NCBI RefSeq assembly: GCF_002742335.1 | Contig: NZ_MDGR01000007.1 | Coordinates: 4,220,501 to 4,284,500 of the forward strand | Reading direction: 5' to 3' | DNA length: 64,000 bases | Source of the DNA: Reichenbachiella sp. 5M10 | GTDB lineage: Bacteria; Bacteroidota; Bacteroidia; Cytophagales; Cyclobacteriaceae | Part shown: positions 46,699-55,667 of the stretch, in pieces | Position numbering within the stretch: the stretch's first letter is position 1 | Layout: the number at the start of each line of letters is the position of its first letter | Position numbers and translations under genes: made by a program | The notes under the pieces: generated by a model | The model's input: the letters and a program-made list of their open reading frames with translations, nothing else | Databases searched by the model: none | Told to the model about the DNA's origin: nothing

Positions 46699-48237
46699 CT
46701 AATTAGCCCAGCCTTCTCGGTCCAAGCTGCGGTATTGGATCGCTTCGGCGAGGTGTTCGATTTGGATGTCTTGTTTGCCAGCCAGATCTGCAATTGTTCG
46801 CGAGACTTTAAGTATCCGGTCGTAGGCTCTGGCGGAAAGTCCGAGCTTTTCCATGGCTGTTTTGAGCAGTGCTTTGCCTGGTTGATTGATTTGACAGATG
46901 GCTTTGACCATCTGGGAGTTCATCATGGCGTTGTTGAATATCTCTGGGTGATCTTTGAAGCGCTCGGCTTGGATGAGCCGTGCTTCGATGACACGTTCGC
47001 GTATCTCATCGCTGCTTTCGGATTTTCGATCTTCGGTCAGTTGGTCAAAGGAGACAGGAGTCACTTCTACATGGAGGTCTATCCGGTCGAGCAGAGGCCC
47101 GCTGACTTTGTTGAGGTACTTTTGTACTACGCCTGGTGCACAGGCGCATTCTTTTTCGGGGTGGTTGTAGTAGCCACAGGGACAGGGATTCATGCTGGCA
47201 ATCAGCATAAAGTTGGCTGGGAATTCGATGGAAATTTTTGCGCGTGATATGGTGACTTTTCGTTCTTCTAACGGTTGTCTCATTACCTCAAGTACGGTGC
47301 GTTTGAACTCCGGCAACTCGTCCAAAAATAGCACACCATTGTTGGCAAGTGAGATTTCGCCGGGTTGTGGGATGCCTCCCCCTCCTACCAAGGCCACATC
47401 ACTGATGGTGTGGTGGGGGGCACGAAAAGGGCGCGTGGTGATGAGTGATGAGTTTTCTTTGAGGTGGCCTGAGACCGAATGTATCTTGGTGGTCTCTAGG
47501 GACTCTTGTAGAGACAAAGGAGGGAGTATGGATGGGAGGCGTTTGGCCAACATGGTCTTGCCAGCTCCTGGGGGGCCAATCATGATGACGTTGTGCCCTC
47601 CCGCTGCTGCGATTTCTAGGGAGCGTTTGATGTTTTCTTGTCCTTGTACGTTGGCAAAGTCGGCACTGTACTCGTTGATATGAGACTGAAACATGTCCCG
47701 CGTGTCATAGACGAGAGGTTGTATTAGAGCTTTGCCAGTCAAGTGTCCGATGGCTTCTGGGAGTGTTTCTACTCCAATGATATCAACTTTGTCCACAATG
47801 GCCGCTTCGGAGGCATTTTCTTTGGGCAGGATAAGTCCTTTGAATCCTTTTTTCCTTGCTTCGATGGCTATGGGTAGGGCGCCTTTGATAGGCCTGATTT
47901 TCCCATCAAGGGCTAGTTCTCCCATGATGATGTAATCCTCTATGGCAGGGATGATGATTTGGTCTGAGGCACGGAGTATACCCAGAGCGATGGGTAAGTC
48001 GTAGGCAGAACCTTCTTTTTTGATATCCGCTGGGGCGAGGTTGACGATGACCTTTTGACGAGGCATGGTGTAACCATTTTGCTTGAGGGCTGATTCGACT
48101 CGGTGTTCACTTTCTTTGACAGCTGAATCAGGCAGTCCGACCATGAAAAAGTGGAGGCCAGAGATGATGTTGACTTCAATGGTTATTAGGTGAGCATCTA
48201 CGCCGTAGACGGCACTGCCATATGTTTTTGCGAGCAT
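46699..48237 (-). CDS. comM: ComM/YifB-family Mg-chelatase-like AAA ATPase
   Basis: A 512-residue protein. The N-terminal ChlI-type domain (about residues 20-150) precedes an AAA core with Walker A GPPGAGKTML (about residue 219) and Walker B VLFLDELPEF. A four-Cys region (CPCGYYNHPEKECACAPG) follows. ComM helicases extend strand exchange during natural transformation in some bacteria; many non-competent bacteria also carry it. Family and length are clear. Confidence 0.95.
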   Translation of the reverse strand: MLAKTYGSAVYGVDAHLITIEVNIISGLHFFMVGLPDSAVKESEHRVESALKQNGYTMPRQKVIVNLAPADIKKEGSAYDLPIALGILRASDQIIIPAIEDYIIMGELALDGKIRPIKGALPIAIEARKKGFKGLILPKENASEAAIVDKVDIIGVETLPEAIGHLTGKALIQPLVYDTRDMFQSHINEYSADFANVQGQENIKRSLEIAAAGGHNVIMIGPPGAGKTMLAKRLPSILPPLSLQESLETTKIHSVSGHLKENSSLITTRPFRAPHHTISDVALVGGGGIPQPGEISLANNGVLFLDELPEFKRTVLEVMRQPLEERKVTISRAKISIEFPANFMLIASMNPCPCGYYNHPEKECACAPGVVQKYLNKVSGPLLDRIDLHVEVTPVSFDQLTEDRKSESSDEIRERVIEARLIQAERFKDHPEIFNNAMMNSQMVKAICQINQPGKALLKTAMEKLGLSARAYDRILKVSRTIADLAGKQDIQIEHLAEAIQYRSLDREGWAN

Positions 48238-48314
48238 AGTAGGTTCTTCAGGGTTGGTGGTTAGCTGCTGAAGCAGTTTTTACGCTTTTCTAAATATAGA
48301 TTATTTCCTGTGGT

Positions 48315-48590
48315 TTATTGGATGTTGGCTTTTGGATTTTTTTTCTTTTCCAATTCTGAAATTCGCTTCTTCAATTGACGAATGTGAAGGTTTTCGATGA
48401 TCAAAACACTGAGAAAGAGTACCAGACCAATGCCGCCTAGTTTGAGTACGAGTTTCATCAGGCCTACCCAGGTATCTACAAAGTCCCATTTCCAATGGAG
48501 GACGAGATTTTCATGAGTCACTGCGACAAACGTACAAATTAGAAAGTAGGTGATGTAAATCCCGTAAAGTAAAGGCTTAATTTGTTTCAT
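48315..48590 (-). CDS. Small hypothetical membrane protein
   Basis: A 91-residue protein with two hydrophobic helices (about residues 5-25 and 45-65) and a short, highly basic coiled-coil tail (QLKKRISELEKKK). I recognise no family. It lies between comM and nth on the same strand, 75 bases from nth. Confidence 0.6.
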   Translation of the reverse strand: MKQIKPLLYGIYITYFLICTFVAVTHENLVLHWKWDFVDTWVGLMKLVLKLGGIGLVLFLSVLIIENLHIRQLKKRISELEKKKNPKANIQ

Positions 48591-48665
48591 TTGATGTCGA
48601 ATATTGCTTGGAGTAATCTAGGCTATTACGGGTTTTCTCGTCTTTTCAATATAGTGAATATTCTG

Positions 48666-49316
48666 TTAATTCTTGTCGACTTGTTTTTCATAATAGCGAC
48701 ACATAAGTGTCAAACTGCATTCATTGCACTTGGGTTTTCTAGCCAAGCAAATGTAGCGACCATGTAGAATCAGCCAGTGGTGTGCTTTGGGGACATGCTC
48801 TTCGGGAATATGGCGGACGAGCTGTTTTTCTACTTCGAGTGGGGTCTTGGCAGTTTGGGTAACTAGACCAAGACGTTTGGATACACGAAACACATGAGTA
48901 TCTACGGCCATGGTTGGTTGGTTGAATACCACTGACGCGATGACATTGGCAGTTTTGCGGCCTACACCGGGTAGTTTTTGGAGGTCTTTGATGTCGGAGG
49001 GTACTTCAGAATGAAAGTCTTCGACGAGCATTTTGGCCATACCGAGCAGGTGTTTAGTCTTGTTGTTGGGATAGGAAATCGATCGTATATAGGGAAACAA
49101 TTCGTCGAAATTCGATTGGGCGAGTGCCTCGGGAGTGGGGAAGGTTTCGAAAATGGCTGGAGTCACCATGTTGACACGCTTGTCGGTGCATTGGGCACTG
49201 AGAGCTACAGCTACTATGAGTTGGTAGGGGTTTTCGTAGTGTAGTTCTGTTTCTGCTTCAGGGCTGTGTTGACTGAAGTGCTCTATGAAAAATTGATACC
49301 GCTCCTTTTTGTTCAT
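48666..49316 (-). CDS. nth: Endonuclease III (DNA glycosylase/AP lyase)
   Basis: A 216-residue base-excision repair enzyme acting on oxidised pyrimidines. The helix-hairpin-helix LPGVGRKTANVIA contains the catalytic Lys (about residue 122), and VDTHVFRVSKRLG supplies the Asp. The iron-sulphur cluster ligands CLARKPKCNECSLTLMC show the exact C-x6-C-x2-C-x5-C spacing at the C-terminus. Confidence 0.97.
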   Translation of the reverse strand: MNKKERYQFFIEHFSQHSPEAETELHYENPYQLIVAVALSAQCTDKRVNMVTPAIFETFPTPEALAQSNFDELFPYIRSISYPNNKTKHLLGMAKMLVEDFHSEVPSDIKDLQKLPGVGRKTANVIASVVFNQPTMAVDTHVFRVSKRLGLVTQTAKTPLEVEKQLVRHIPEEHVPKAHHWLILHGRYICLARKPKCNECSLTLMCRYYEKQVDKN

Positions 49317-49434
49317 GTTTCGAAATTAACTCTGATTTGTGCCATTGCAAAATCAGAATTAGCCTAGTGTACGGATGGGAACAAGGGCTCCCTATGTGTT
49401 GGAATTAGGAGGAGTGCTCATGATAGCACAAGAG

Positions 49435-49662
49435 TCAGTCTGGGGAATAATTGAGGGAATATTGAAGAATCGAATTGGCACTTTGGTCTGAGGGGTTGAG
49501 TAGTAGTCGGTCTAGAATACGTGTATCAATCTGCAATAGAGAGAGGGCTTCTTCTAGTTCTGGGTTGCAAAGGATTGCTTGTTGTATTTGTTGGTCTTCG
49601 TCAGCGGAGGTTTCTCCATATATGAATCGTATAAGGTCAGTTTCGGTAGACAGATTGATCAT
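49435..49662 (-). CDS. Small protein paired with an ECF sigma factor
   Basis: A 75-residue soluble protein overlapping the 3' end of the sigma factor by 26 bases. It starts MINLSTETDLIRFIYGETSA, a pattern close to the N-terminal sigma-binding part of membrane anti-sigma factors, but it has no zinc-binding Cys/His set and no membrane segment. I chose the ATG at 49662; a TTG two codons upstream is also open. Possible roles are a trimmed anti-sigma or an accessory; it is not recognised. Confidence 0.6.
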   Translation of the reverse strand: MINLSTETDLIRFIYGETSADEDQQIQQAILCNPELEEALSLLQIDTRILDRLLLNPSDQSANSILQYSLNYSPD

Positions 49663-50332
49663 AGTCAATATTCAATTTTTGCATTTTCTTGCGCAAATTA
49701 ATCAAAGCATATCGCATGCGTCCGAGTGCAGTGTTGATACTGACCTGGGTAGTTTCAGCGATATCCTGAAAACTCATTTGCATGTAGTGCCTCATGATGA
49801 GCACCTCCTTTTGAGTTTCTGGCAATTCTTGTACCAGTGTTTTCAAAAGGGCATTGGTATCTTGTTTGATGTGTTCTGATTCTACCGAACTTTCGGCAAA
49901 ATCGAGTGTATTGAACACACCACTTCCATCTTCCATTACAATTTTTGGGTAGCGCTTTTCTTTTCTGAAAAAGTCAATCGCTAGATTGTGTGCGATTCTT
50001 AGTACCCATGGTAGAAACTTCCCTTCTTCATTGTATTTACCTGTTTTGATCGTACGTATTACTTTGATAAATGTGTCTTGAAGCAAGTCTTCAGCGACAT
50101 ATTTGTCTTTGACGATCAGATATATGGTAGTAAATACACGCGATTTGTGCCGTGACACTAATTCTTCAAATGCTGTTTCGTTTCCGTTTTTGTAATGTGA
50201 CACCAATAGGCTATCACTGACACCTACATTATTCATTTTACCTGCGCTTTTAACGTAACCTTCTGAATCATATTGTTTGGTCAGGTTCAGATTGTTTGAA
50301 TTACAGGTGTTATTCTTATTAAATCTACTCAT
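49637..50332 (-). CDS. ECF RNA polymerase sigma factor
   Basis: A 231-residue protein with a long N-terminal tail (about 40 residues), region 2 with AEDLLQDTFIKVIRTIKTG (about residues 80-98) and region 4 LPETQKEVLIMRHYMQMSFQ (about 168-187). ECF factors direct polymerase to stress or envelope genes. A second Met at residue 33 (MNNVGVSD) is also a possible start. A small gene overlapping its end may be its regulator. Confidence 0.92.
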   Translation of the reverse strand: MSRFNKNNTCNSNNLNLTKQYDSEGYVKSAGKMNNVGVSDSLLVSHYKNGNETAFEELVSRHKSRVFTTIYLIVKDKYVAEDLLQDTFIKVIRTIKTGKYNEEGKFLPWVLRIAHNLAIDFFRKEKRYPKIVMEDGSGVFNTLDFAESSVESEHIKQDTNALLKTLVQELPETQKEVLIMRHYMQMSFQDIAETTQVSINTALGRMRYALINLRKKMQKLNIDYDQSVYRN

Positions 50333-50493
50333 AACTGTCTAGGTCTCCAATGGTTTATGAATGTTAAATTAGATTCTAGGCTAGAAGGCTGCCAAAAGAT
50401 TCGATCAGTGAATGGCCTCATTCGATCAATAGGCTTATTTGGAACTTTATCTGCTTTGAGGTGTTTTTGAAAGAGAAACAAACACGAATAACG

Positions 50494-50775
50494 ATGAAAG
50501 CAATCTGGAACGAACAAGTTTTGGCACAAAGTGATGACACTCTGGTGGTGGAGAACAACCACTATTTTCCTATTGAATCTATTCACTCGGAGTTTTTCAC
50601 GAAAAGTGATACACATACTACCTGTCCATGGAAGGGTCAGGCGAGCTATTATACAATAGAGGTGAAGGGTGAGATCAATGTGGATGCAGCCTGGTACTAC
50701 CCTGATGCGTCTAAACTTGCCAAGCCCATCGAAGGGTATGTGGCGTTTTGGAATGGGGTGAATGTAGTGGATTAG
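50494..50775 (+). CDS. DUF427-family protein
   Basis: A 93-residue beta-rich protein, MKAIWNEQVLAQSDDTLVVE, with the family pattern TTCPWKGQASYYTIEV and the end GYVAFWNGVNVVD. The family is widespread and has no firm function. The ATG at 50494 is preceded by an in-frame GTG (50461) that would add eleven unlikely residues. It converges with the aminotransferase gene, four bases away. Confidence 0.9.
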   Translation: MKAIWNEQVLAQSDDTLVVENNHYFPIESIHSEFFTKSDTHTTCPWKGQASYYTIEVKGEINVDAAWYYPDASKLAKPIEGYVAFWNGVNVVD

Positions 50776-50779
50776 TTTG

Positions 50780-51928
50780 CTATTGGATTGTTTTCAGTGC
50801 TTGCAGGAGTTTGTTGATATCTCGGGCGTCGTTGTATAGGTGTGGCGATACTCTCAAGAAGGAGCCTCTCATGGAAGCACTGACACGATGTGTTTTGAGG
50901 GATTGGTTGAGGGTAGTGATTTTGTGCTCGGGAATTTGGATACCAAATAGGTGACTAGCTCGGTGGCCGGGGTCTTCGAGATATAGGCCCATCTCTTTGA
51001 TTTCGGTGATGGCGGGTGCTATGAGTTGCTGACAATAGCTTTGTATTTGGACGGGTTGCCATCGTAGGACTTGTTTGAGTGCGGCGATGATCATGGGGTT
51101 GAGGATGAAGTTGCTTTTTTCTCCCACGCCGTAGCGTACTGCTCCGGCTTGATAGTCTTCTTGGTAGTTGACTAGCTCGGCGAAATTCTGACTATCGATT
51201 CGGTTGATCCAGTTTTGTTCGATAGGTGTGCCTTGATCGAATATTTCTCCATAATAGGCGATTCCTGAGCTGTAGGGACCAAGAAGCCATTTGTACCCAG
51301 CGACAATGAGCGCATCGGGGCGAATCTCTTGTACATCGAAGGGGAGAGCGCCGATGGATTGTGTCCCATCGATGATAAGGGCCGCTCCTACTTCGTCACA
51401 GCGTTTACGAAATGCCAACAAATCAAATAGGGAGCCGTCTGCCCAGTGTACGTGCCCTAAGGCTACTACACGTGTGTTGGTATCTATGGCTTCCAATAAT
51501 CTTTCGTTCCAAAGTTTGCCCCGGTGAACGGTAGTGTCTGGCGCTTCGATGATGCGTAGTTCTGCTTGATGGGCTTGACAAGATTGGACCCACGGGTATA
51601 CATTGCTGGGAAACTGGCCGCCAGCGAGGATGACATTGTCGGCTTTGTGGATGGGGAGGTTGTGTACTACATTGGCGATTCCGTAGGAGGCTGAGGGGAT
51701 TAGGGTGATGCGGTTTTTGTCAGGGGAATGTATGAGTTGTGCATAGAGGGTTTGAATTGTCTCTACGTCGTGAAAGAAGTCGTCCGGTGTGATGCGGTTG
51801 GGTTGTCGTTTTTTGGATAGGCCTATGCGCCCTGCTTTTTCTACTGTTTTTGACAGAGGAGCCATGTATGCGCAATTGAGGTAGGCATACTTTTTATTGA
51901 GTTGAAACTTCTTCTTTTGACACTTCAT
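50780..51928 (-). CDS. Class V aminotransferase (cysteine desulfurase-like)
   Basis: A 382-residue PLP-dependent enzyme. A SASYGIANVVHNLP stretch near residue 80 and the pocket LIIDGTQSIGALPF (Asp about residue 188), then AGYKWLLGPYSSG containing the PLP Lys (about residue 213), are all of the class V fold. It resembles the SufS/CsdA and isopenicillin epimerase-like group without the obvious catalytic Cys segment I would expect for SufS. The substrate is not known. It diverges from the Rieske protein gene. Confidence 0.85.
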   Translation of the reverse strand: MKCQKKKFQLNKKYAYLNCAYMAPLSKTVEKAGRIGLSKKRQPNRITPDDFFHDVETIQTLYAQLIHSPDKNRITLIPSASYGIANVVHNLPIHKADNVILAGGQFPSNVYPWVQSCQAHQAELRIIEAPDTTVHRGKLWNERLLEAIDTNTRVVALGHVHWADGSLFDLLAFRKRCDEVGAALIIDGTQSIGALPFDVQEIRPDALIVAGYKWLLGPYSSGIAYYGEIFDQGTPIEQNWINRIDSQNFAELVNYQEDYQAGAVRYGVGEKSNFILNPMIIAALKQVLRWQPVQIQSYCQQLIAPAITEIKEMGLYLEDPGHRASHLFGIQIPEHKITTLNQSLKTHRVSASMRGSFLRVSPHLYNDARDINKLLQALKTIQ

Positions 51929-51959
51929 TTTTGAGCGATGCTGGTTAAATTGAGACTAC

Positions 51960-52280
51960 ATGACGAAAATACTCTTATTCGATAGCAAAGGCAAAGCAGA
52001 GAAGATCGTGGGGCTTCACAAAATTGTCAAGTTGCAAATTGATGATGTGCGGTTTTGTTTGACAAGGAATGGCGAGAACTATTTTGCCTTTGAAGAGAAA
52101 TGTCCACACATGAGTGAGGATTTGAGCAAGGGGAGAATCAACCCCTACGGGGAGGTCGTCTGTCCTTGGCATGACTACCGTTTTAGTTTGGCCACCGGAG
52201 AAGAAACTAAGAATAGATGTGTAGACTTGAAAAGGTACGCTGTGTTTTGGGAGGAAGGAGGGCTTTATGTTGAAATTTGA
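51960..52280 (+). CDS. Stand-alone Rieske [2Fe-2S] protein
   Basis: A 106-residue protein. The cluster ligands are CPHMSEDL (Cys-x-His) and CPWHDYRF (Cys-x2-His), about 19 residues apart. Such small Rieske proteins serve as ferredoxins for oxygenases or nitrite reductases. The 31-base gap to the divergent aminotransferase suggests a shared control region, but no oxygenase gene is adjacent. Confidence 0.9.
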   Translation: MTKILLFDSKGKAEKIVGLHKIVKLQIDDVRFCLTRNGENYFAFEEKCPHMSEDLSKGRINPYGEVVCPWHDYRFSLATGEETKNRCVDLKRYAVFWEEGGLYVEI

Positions 52281-52286
52281 TGAGAG

Positions 52287-53120
52287 TCAGTCTAGTACAT
52301 CCGCTTTTCGGGTTGAGACGACCAAGTCATCAAACCAGATGTAGCAATCTGCATCAGGCGCCCAATCCTGTCCTGCTCCTCCATGAAATGTTGAGAAATA
52401 GAAGTTGTCAATGAGGCTGCCGTCGTTCACAAAGCGTAGGCCCGTCTTGCTTAACACTTGCTGTCCATTGACCCATATTTCTATCTCGCCGTTTTTCTTA
52501 TTTCCAGAGTTGATTTTTACACGTTCTGTGATGTGGTACCATTTTTCTTTTTCAAATACCACTTGTTTGTCCTCTATCATGAGGGGGATGTCTTCGCCAT
52601 ATTTGCCAGGTTTGTCCATATGGTAGAGATAGAGTACTGCCTTTCCATTTGTTCGCCACATGAGGCGAGCGGTGAAGCCATTGGTACCATCGCAGTGTTG
52701 TCCGCCGCTGCAGTTTTTGTTTCCGGCTAGGCCGGGCAGTTTCCCTCCTTCGTGCTTTCCTCCCCAATCAAAGTTGTCGCTGAAGTAGAGCCAGTAGGAA
52801 GCATAGACGTTTTTCTTTCCGTCAAAATGCAAGGCTGCTTGCGCTCCTGTTTGAGAAGGGCCTACTCCACCTTTAGGGTATTGGACACGAATCGAATTGT
52901 GCCCCGAGTGAGATATGCTACTATCTATGATCACTCTTGCTTGATCAAAGCCATCGGTCCAGTTCAGTTTGAATCCGTCTGCTTTTAGACAGGCCTTGGT
53001 GTATTCTTTGTGGTTTGGCCACCCTTCGAAGCTTGTGGAATAGATCCGCTGGGAATATACATTGAGAGACAGGAGGTAAAGTACGCTGAGCGAAACCCCG
53101 TGTTTGAGCAGCCAAACCAT
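52287..53120 (-). CDS. Polysaccharide lyase, PL14-like
   Basis: A 277-residue secreted protein with a signal peptide (..LSLNVYSQ). The jelly-roll pattern GGKHEGGKLPGLAGN, NGFTARLMWR and AVLYLYHMDKPGKYGED matches PL14 enzymes, which cleave uronic-acid polymers such as alginate or glucuronan by beta-elimination; this is by memory of the family. It ends with DCYIWFDDLVVSTRKAD. No SusC/D pair or other sugar-degradation gene is nearby. It starts two bases after the Xaa-Pro aminopeptidase ends. Confidence 0.75.
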   Translation of the reverse strand: MVWLLKHGVSLSVLYLLSLNVYSQRIYSTSFEGWPNHKEYTKACLKADGFKLNWTDGFDQARVIIDSSISHSGHNSIRVQYPKGGVGPSQTGAQAALHFDGKKNVYASYWLYFSDNFDWGGKHEGGKLPGLAGNKNCSGGQHCDGTNGFTARLMWRTNGKAVLYLYHMDKPGKYGEDIPLMIEDKQVVFEKEKWYHITERVKINSGNKKNGEIEIWVNGQQVLSKTGLRFVNDGSLIDNFYFSTFHGGAGQDWAPDADCYIWFDDLVVSTRKADVLD

Positions 53121-53122
53121 GG

Positions 53123-54577
53123 TTAGTCTATATCTGGAAGGACGTAGTCCGTAAAGACACTGGGCTCAGCCATGGTTTTTTCGATTTCTTCGGCTTTTCG
53201 TGGGGCACGAATGGATAGGTTTTCACAACCGTCTTCGGTGACGAGGTAGTCATCCTCTATGCGAACAGGTATGTTCCACCATTTTGGATCGGTAGGACTG
53301 CCTTCTGGGATATAGATGCCGGGTTCGATTGTGATGACCATGTTGGGCTGGAGGAGGTCATAAATCCCTTTGTCATGGACATCTAATCCGATGTGATGGC
53401 AGCAGCCGTGAGGATAGTAGCGGTTGCGCCCAGTTTCTGGGTTTACGATGTCTTTTTCACTGGTGCTTTTGTAAAGGCCGAGCTCGACAAGTCTATTGTT
53501 GACAATCTCAGCGGTGATGTCATAGAGTTTGTAGAAAGGTAAGCCAGCTTTGCAGGAATCGGCCGCTGCTTGTTGTGCATCGTATACGATATCGTAGATT
53601 AGTTTTTGTTCAGGACTAAAAGTACCGTTGACAGGGATGGTACGTGTGACGTCAGCCGTATAGCCATGGTATTCAGCCCCCAGATCCATGAGTATGAGTT
53701 CGCCATCCTCGATGGCTGGTTTGTAGTTGTCGATGTAGTGAAGGACGCATCCGTTGTGTCCAGCACCGACGATACTAGGGTAGCCTTCGTATTCAGCGCG
53801 GTACTTTTTGTAGATGAATTCATGCATGCCCTGTACTTCGGTCTCTGACATACCCGGCTGCATGGCTTTCATGACTTCTACTTGGCCGATGGCAGATATA
53901 TTGATGGCTTTGCGGAGGAGGTCGAGTTCATCTTCGGTTTTGATTTCTCTCAATTCGGTCATGAAAAAATCCAAGAGAGCAACGTCCAGATTGTTGGGTT
54001 GTGCTTCGACCATTAGTTCGCCCTGATTGTAGCCTATCTTTTCTTTGAACTGCGCGATGAGGTCGTAGAGATCTCCTTCTTCGTTGGTGTCTCTTACATC
54101 GTTTTCAAAATCATAGAATAAGACCTTGTCAAATTTCGAGAAGTCTAGGTTGAATTTGCCGAACTGGGTTCCTTCGAATGCCGCATCGATGGCTAGGACT
54201 TCTTTGGCTCCTTCTTGTCCTAGCCTTCCCCCTTCGTAGAGCTCCATGAGTGCGTTGTGTTCTCTGACGAAGATGATTTCATCAAACTTTTTGCCCTTGA
54301 CTTTTTGTTCGTCTTTGAAAACCAACAAGACGGCATGGGGCTCGCGATGACCTGTGAGGTAGTAGAAGTTGGGGTCTTGATGGTAGACATAGTTGACGTC
54401 ATTGGCTCGGTTGCGGACGGGTCCAGAGAATACCACAGCGACGGAGTTTTCAGGCATTTTTTTTCTTAGTGCGGCGCGGCGTTCTGCGTGAAACTCACTG
54501 GACAAGTAGTCTGTAGGCTTCTGAGCAAGGGAGACAAAATTTAGGAGGATAAGTGAAGCGAGAGCGAGATGTTTCAT
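53123..54577 (-). CDS. pepP: Exported Xaa-Pro aminopeptidase (M24)
   Basis: A 484-residue metallopeptidase with a signal peptide (MKHLALASLILLNFVSLAQ). An AMP_N domain spans about residues 25-160 and the creatinase fold follows, with the metal ligands in MDLGAEYHGYTADVTRTIP, HHIGLDVHD, TIEPGIYIPE and VRIEDDYLVTEDG. It removes the N-terminal residue before proline. An ATG ten codons upstream is possible, but the signal peptide begins at 54577. The lyase gene follows at once. Confidence 0.92.
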   Translation of the reverse strand: MKHLALASLILLNFVSLAQKPTDYLSSEFHAERRAALRKKMPENSVAVVFSGPVRNRANDVNYVYHQDPNFYYLTGHREPHAVLLVFKDEQKVKGKKFDEIIFVREHNALMELYEGGRLGQEGAKEVLAIDAAFEGTQFGKFNLDFSKFDKVLFYDFENDVRDTNEEGDLYDLIAQFKEKIGYNQGELMVEAQPNNLDVALLDFFMTELREIKTEDELDLLRKAINISAIGQVEVMKAMQPGMSETEVQGMHEFIYKKYRAEYEGYPSIVGAGHNGCVLHYIDNYKPAIEDGELILMDLGAEYHGYTADVTRTIPVNGTFSPEQKLIYDIVYDAQQAAADSCKAGLPFYKLYDITAEIVNNRLVELGLYKSTSEKDIVNPETGRNRYYPHGCCHHIGLDVHDKGIYDLLQPNMVITIEPGIYIPEGSPTDPKWWNIPVRIEDDYLVTEDGCENLSIRAPRKAEEIEKTMAEPSVFTDYVLPDID

Positions 54578-54648
54578 AGAGCTAATATAAACAGGCGATA
54601 GGATCATGTCAATCTAAAATACGTAAGCGGTCAAAATACCAAGGTCAT

Positions 54649-54686
54649 AAAAAAACCCTGACTCGTCACCGAGTTAGGGTTTTTTC
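54649..54686. terminator. Bidirectional terminator next to the desaturase
   Basis: AACCCTGACTCG (54654-54665) and CGAGTTAGGGTT (54670-54681) form a stem with one G-U pair and a TCAC loop. Runs of A before and T after it let it act on both strands; it follows the desaturase on the - strand. Confidence 0.85.
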
Positions 54687-54706
54687 ATTATTCATAATAC
54701 AGTTGC

Positions 54707-55477
54707 TTAAGCTGCAGTTTTGATGTTTTCTTTTTTGACCGATACTTCGAGTCGTTTGATATGGATCAAGCCTAGTTTGTCCAACACCCACATTACGACA
54801 TAGGTAGGGTCTATTTCGTGCCATCTGACGCCACCAAAATTGGCTCTGTTGCCATGTTTGTGGTGGTTGTTGTGGTAGCTCTCTCCCATCATCAAGAAGT
54901 CCACGGGCAACATGTTTTTGCTAGTGTCACCGACTTTGAAGTTGACATATCCATACACGTGAGCAAACCAGTTGATGATGGCACCGTGGATAGGAGCCAT
55001 CAAGAAGGCTACCGGTAGTGCCAACCACTGCCACCATGCGGTAGCAAAAGTATAGAAATACCCTATATAAAATGCGGACCATGCAAGTCTAGAAAACCAA
55101 GATCTAGCAAACTTGTCAAATGCAGGCCATTCGGGTACACCTTCTGTGAATCTGCTTTCGACCTCTATTTCTTTATTGGTGATGGCAGAGTAGGTTGTCT
55201 TCGTTCTCCACATCATGGCAAATAGGTTTGCATCATATTTGGGAGAGTGTACGTCTTTTTCTGTGTCGGCATACGCGTGGTGCATTCTGTGCATGACGCC
55301 ATAGCCATATGCACTTAGGTAATTTGACCCTTGGAATGCCCAAGTCAAGATGAAACAAATCTTTTCGCCAAGCTTAGACATGGTGAACGATTGGTGTGCT
55401 GAATATCTGTGAAGAAAGAAGGTCTGGAAGAAAAGTCCTCCGTACCATAGCACGAGCATAAGTATTAAAATTTCCAT
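54707..55477 (-). CDS. Fatty acid desaturase (acyl-CoA/acyl-lipid type)
   Basis: A 256-residue membrane di-iron enzyme. Three His boxes are present: HRYSAH (residues 23-28), HRMHHAYAD (63-71) and HNNHHKHG (about 205-212), and about four membrane helices. It introduces a double bond in fatty acyl chains, probably delta-9, and would raise membrane fluidity in the cold; the position is inference. A terminator follows it. It diverges from uvrA. Confidence 0.92.
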   Translation of the reverse strand: MEILILMLVLWYGGLFFQTFFLHRYSAHQSFTMSKLGEKICFILTWAFQGSNYLSAYGYGVMHRMHHAYADTEKDVHSPKYDANLFAMMWRTKTTYSAITNKEIEVESRFTEGVPEWPAFDKFARSWFSRLAWSAFYIGYFYTFATAWWQWLALPVAFLMAPIHGAIINWFAHVYGYVNFKVGDTSKNMLPVDFLMMGESYHNNHHKHGNRANFGGVRWHEIDPTYVVMWVLDKLGLIHIKRLEVSVKKENIKTAA

Positions 55478-55667
55478 TTTTTTCTTGTTCGATTCTATTG
55501 TAAGACAAGCTCGATCCGGATTTGTGACAAAAAGCAGAAAATATTTTTCATTATTTCACATTCAGCTAAAATTCGTCCTCGTATGTCTATTTTTGCTTGC
55601 CCATCAGCTGACGGGCGTTTTGCAAAATTACCTCATCCTAGATGAACTGCCAAAAAACATATTGCCC

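Noticed and set aside
46669-47247. 192-residue open frame on the + strand opposite comM
   Set aside because: Antisense shadow of comM; no recognisable protein.
55485-55667. N-terminal 61-codon extension of uvrA with a hydrophobic stretch
   Set aside because: UvrA is cytoplasmic and its family starts near 55668; the extension is probably intergenic sequence open by chance.
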